This document shows, in pieces, positions 62,813 through 64,000 of a stretch of DNA of 64,000 bases. The stretch comes from Paragonimus westermani (Eukaryota > Platyhelminthes > Trematoda > Plagiorchiida > Troglotrematidae): the NCBI GenBank assembly GCA_008508345.1, contig QNGE01000431.1, positions 172,506 to 236,505 on the forward strand. The letters run 5' to 3'. The notes beneath the pieces were generated by a model, which was not told where the DNA came from, made no database searches, and worked only from the letters and a program-made list of their open reading frames with translations. A program made the translations under genes and the position numbers. Numbering within the stretch: position 1 is the stretch's first letter; every line of letters starts with the position of its first letter.

Positions 62813-63424
62813 GTTTGCTACTATGATTGTGAACTTATATAATATATGTACTAATGGAGTATGGATAATATGAAACAAACCCACTAGCTTGCAGCGTCTG
62901 TAAACCTTTAAATTCTCGTTCGCATATTCTCCGCAGAATTACTGCTTCCCCTGAGCACACAACGCGAGTCCATTTGAATGATATACACGTGTTTGGCAAT
63001 TTAAAACTCCATAACTGACAGCCGAAATTGACCGATCAAGTCGCGGAACGCAGCAACTGTAAATTACAAACGTTGTAACCTCAGCAGAATACCAGAACAA
63101 AACAAAAGAAACCCACATCCCCAATAACCTGATTGTCTAATTACTTATGCAGTAATGATGACATGGTACTTAGGAAAGTTGGTAGCATCAGTAAGTGAGC
63201 TGTTAAGTCGTCTTTTGTAGAAGGACTAGCTTCCGATTGTCAAAAAAGCCCTGCCCGAAGGTCGGTTACGAGCTCAAGCTGTACATCGTATGTCACTGCT
63301 TGATAATCAACATGAATCCTGGAAAGGCTTCTCAAGCTTCACTAACCTAGTTGAGGCCAACGGATAACAAATCAAAACGATTGCGGACACAAATCACAAA
63401 ACGTTATCCTTTTGTATTTCTCAG

Positions 63425-63543
63425 AAGTTCTCAGTAATGTTGAACGTAGAAATGTACGCATGAAACTTTGTCAGTATGCTGCCGATGGTCAATTTTTCTT
63501 GTGGCACTTTAATTATCTCAATGGTCAACGTTTTCATACAACA
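63425..63543 (+). CDS. Plus-strand exon with good splice sites
   Basis: Acceptor ATCCTTTTGTATTTCTCAG, donor ACAACA/GTTAGTAG. Two bases in, 39 codons, phase 0 out. The peptide (VLSNVERRNVRMKLCQYAAD, GQFFLWHFNYLNGQRFHTT) is well mixed and coding-like. If the donor is not used, the frame stops at TGA 63592-63594, making this a possible last exon. It probably belongs to the same gene as 53834-62812. Confidence 0.5.
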
Positions 63544-63712
63544 GTTAGTAGCATGTTATCTGTCGAACATCCCAAAAAACAGTGGTTCTCTTGATTTCTT
63601 TCTAAGCCTCAAGCCTTTATTATTCTCCTTTGAACTGCCATAGTGGTCAATCTCCCCAGTATGTATGTCACTATGTACATAGGTATATATGCTCATGACC
63701 CTTTCTGCTACC

Positions 63713-63830
63713 TTGGCGTGGTGGTCAGGCTTGAGTGCTGTTTAGATCCTGAGGGCTGTGCTGACTGGGACTTCGGTCCTTGCGGGTTCAACCTTGTCAG
63801 ATTGGCCGAAGGGGAGCAGCCAGACAAAAA
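63713..63830 (+). repeat. Pol III-type (SINE-like) repeat candidate
   Basis: A G/C-richer block with TTGGCGTGGTGGTCAGG (like an A box, TRGYnnARnnG) and GGGTTCAACCTTG (like a B box) 71 bases downstream. This is typical of tRNA-derived short repeats, although the spacing is long. It continues as GGCCGAAGGGGAGCAGCCAG, and no gene-like frame explains it. Confidence 0.4.
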
Positions 63831-64000
63831 GCGGATGCGTGAGTGTCTGTGGACTTCTATCCATTCTTTTCTTCAGCTTTGTTGGTGCATTGTATGATGA
63901 ATGGTCTGCCTGGCTTTTCAGAGTTGAGCAAGAAATTTGCTTTTCATCTCCATCTTCTTTAGGTTGCACTAACCTGCAATCCTATACTGCAACGCTTCTT

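Overview
This is eukaryotic DNA with spliced genes: coding runs are short, end at GT and begin after AG, and lie inside introns of kilobases to about 20 kb. The base composition is AT-rich by eye. A decayed Penelope-like retroelement sits in one large intron. Together these features fit a flatworm, most likely a tremat ode (fluke) nuclear scaffold, but no marker gene fixes the species, so the assignment is inference. Nothing bacterial, no rRNA and no CRISPR array was seen.

Minus strand, about 43.3 kb down to 1.3 kb: one large gene is best supported, and it continues past the left edge. Seven exons carry most of the evidence: 42845-42948, 41026-41293, 40554-40657, 39260-39445, 18886-19388, 17074-17753 and 1279-1630. 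From 41293 leftwards the reading phases at the exon joints agree without any adjustment (0, 2, 2, 1, 0). The protein starts helical and leucine-rich, then becomes a long disordered Ser/Pro/Asn/Gln-rich stretch with an acidic patch. I do not recognise its family. A run of very short, phase-compatible candidate exons lies between 17074 and 1630.

Intron 19389-39259 holds a broken Penelope-like element (about 20569-22780, plus strand, opposite to the host gene). It also holds a pair of nearly identical inverted copies of the same element's 3' end (23470-23862 and 23990-24412) facing each other across a 127-base run of N.

Plus strand, 43.6-63.6 kb: isolated exon-like blocks with good splice sites lie at 43645, 49349, 53834, 54246, 59192, 62578 and 63425. 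Those from 53.8 kb on are helical and Trp/Leu/Gln-rich, loosely like spectrin-type repeats, and may form one gene. The block at 54246 carries an in-frame TGA at 54363-54365 with coding-like sequence on both sides, so it is either a decayed exon, a base error or an unusual stop.

The rest is intron or intergenic DNA with a few tRNA-like (SINE-type) fragments, an inverted repeat at 41.4/41.8 kb and short tandem duplications. All exon calls were made by eye from splice signals and open frames; no search or alignment was run.
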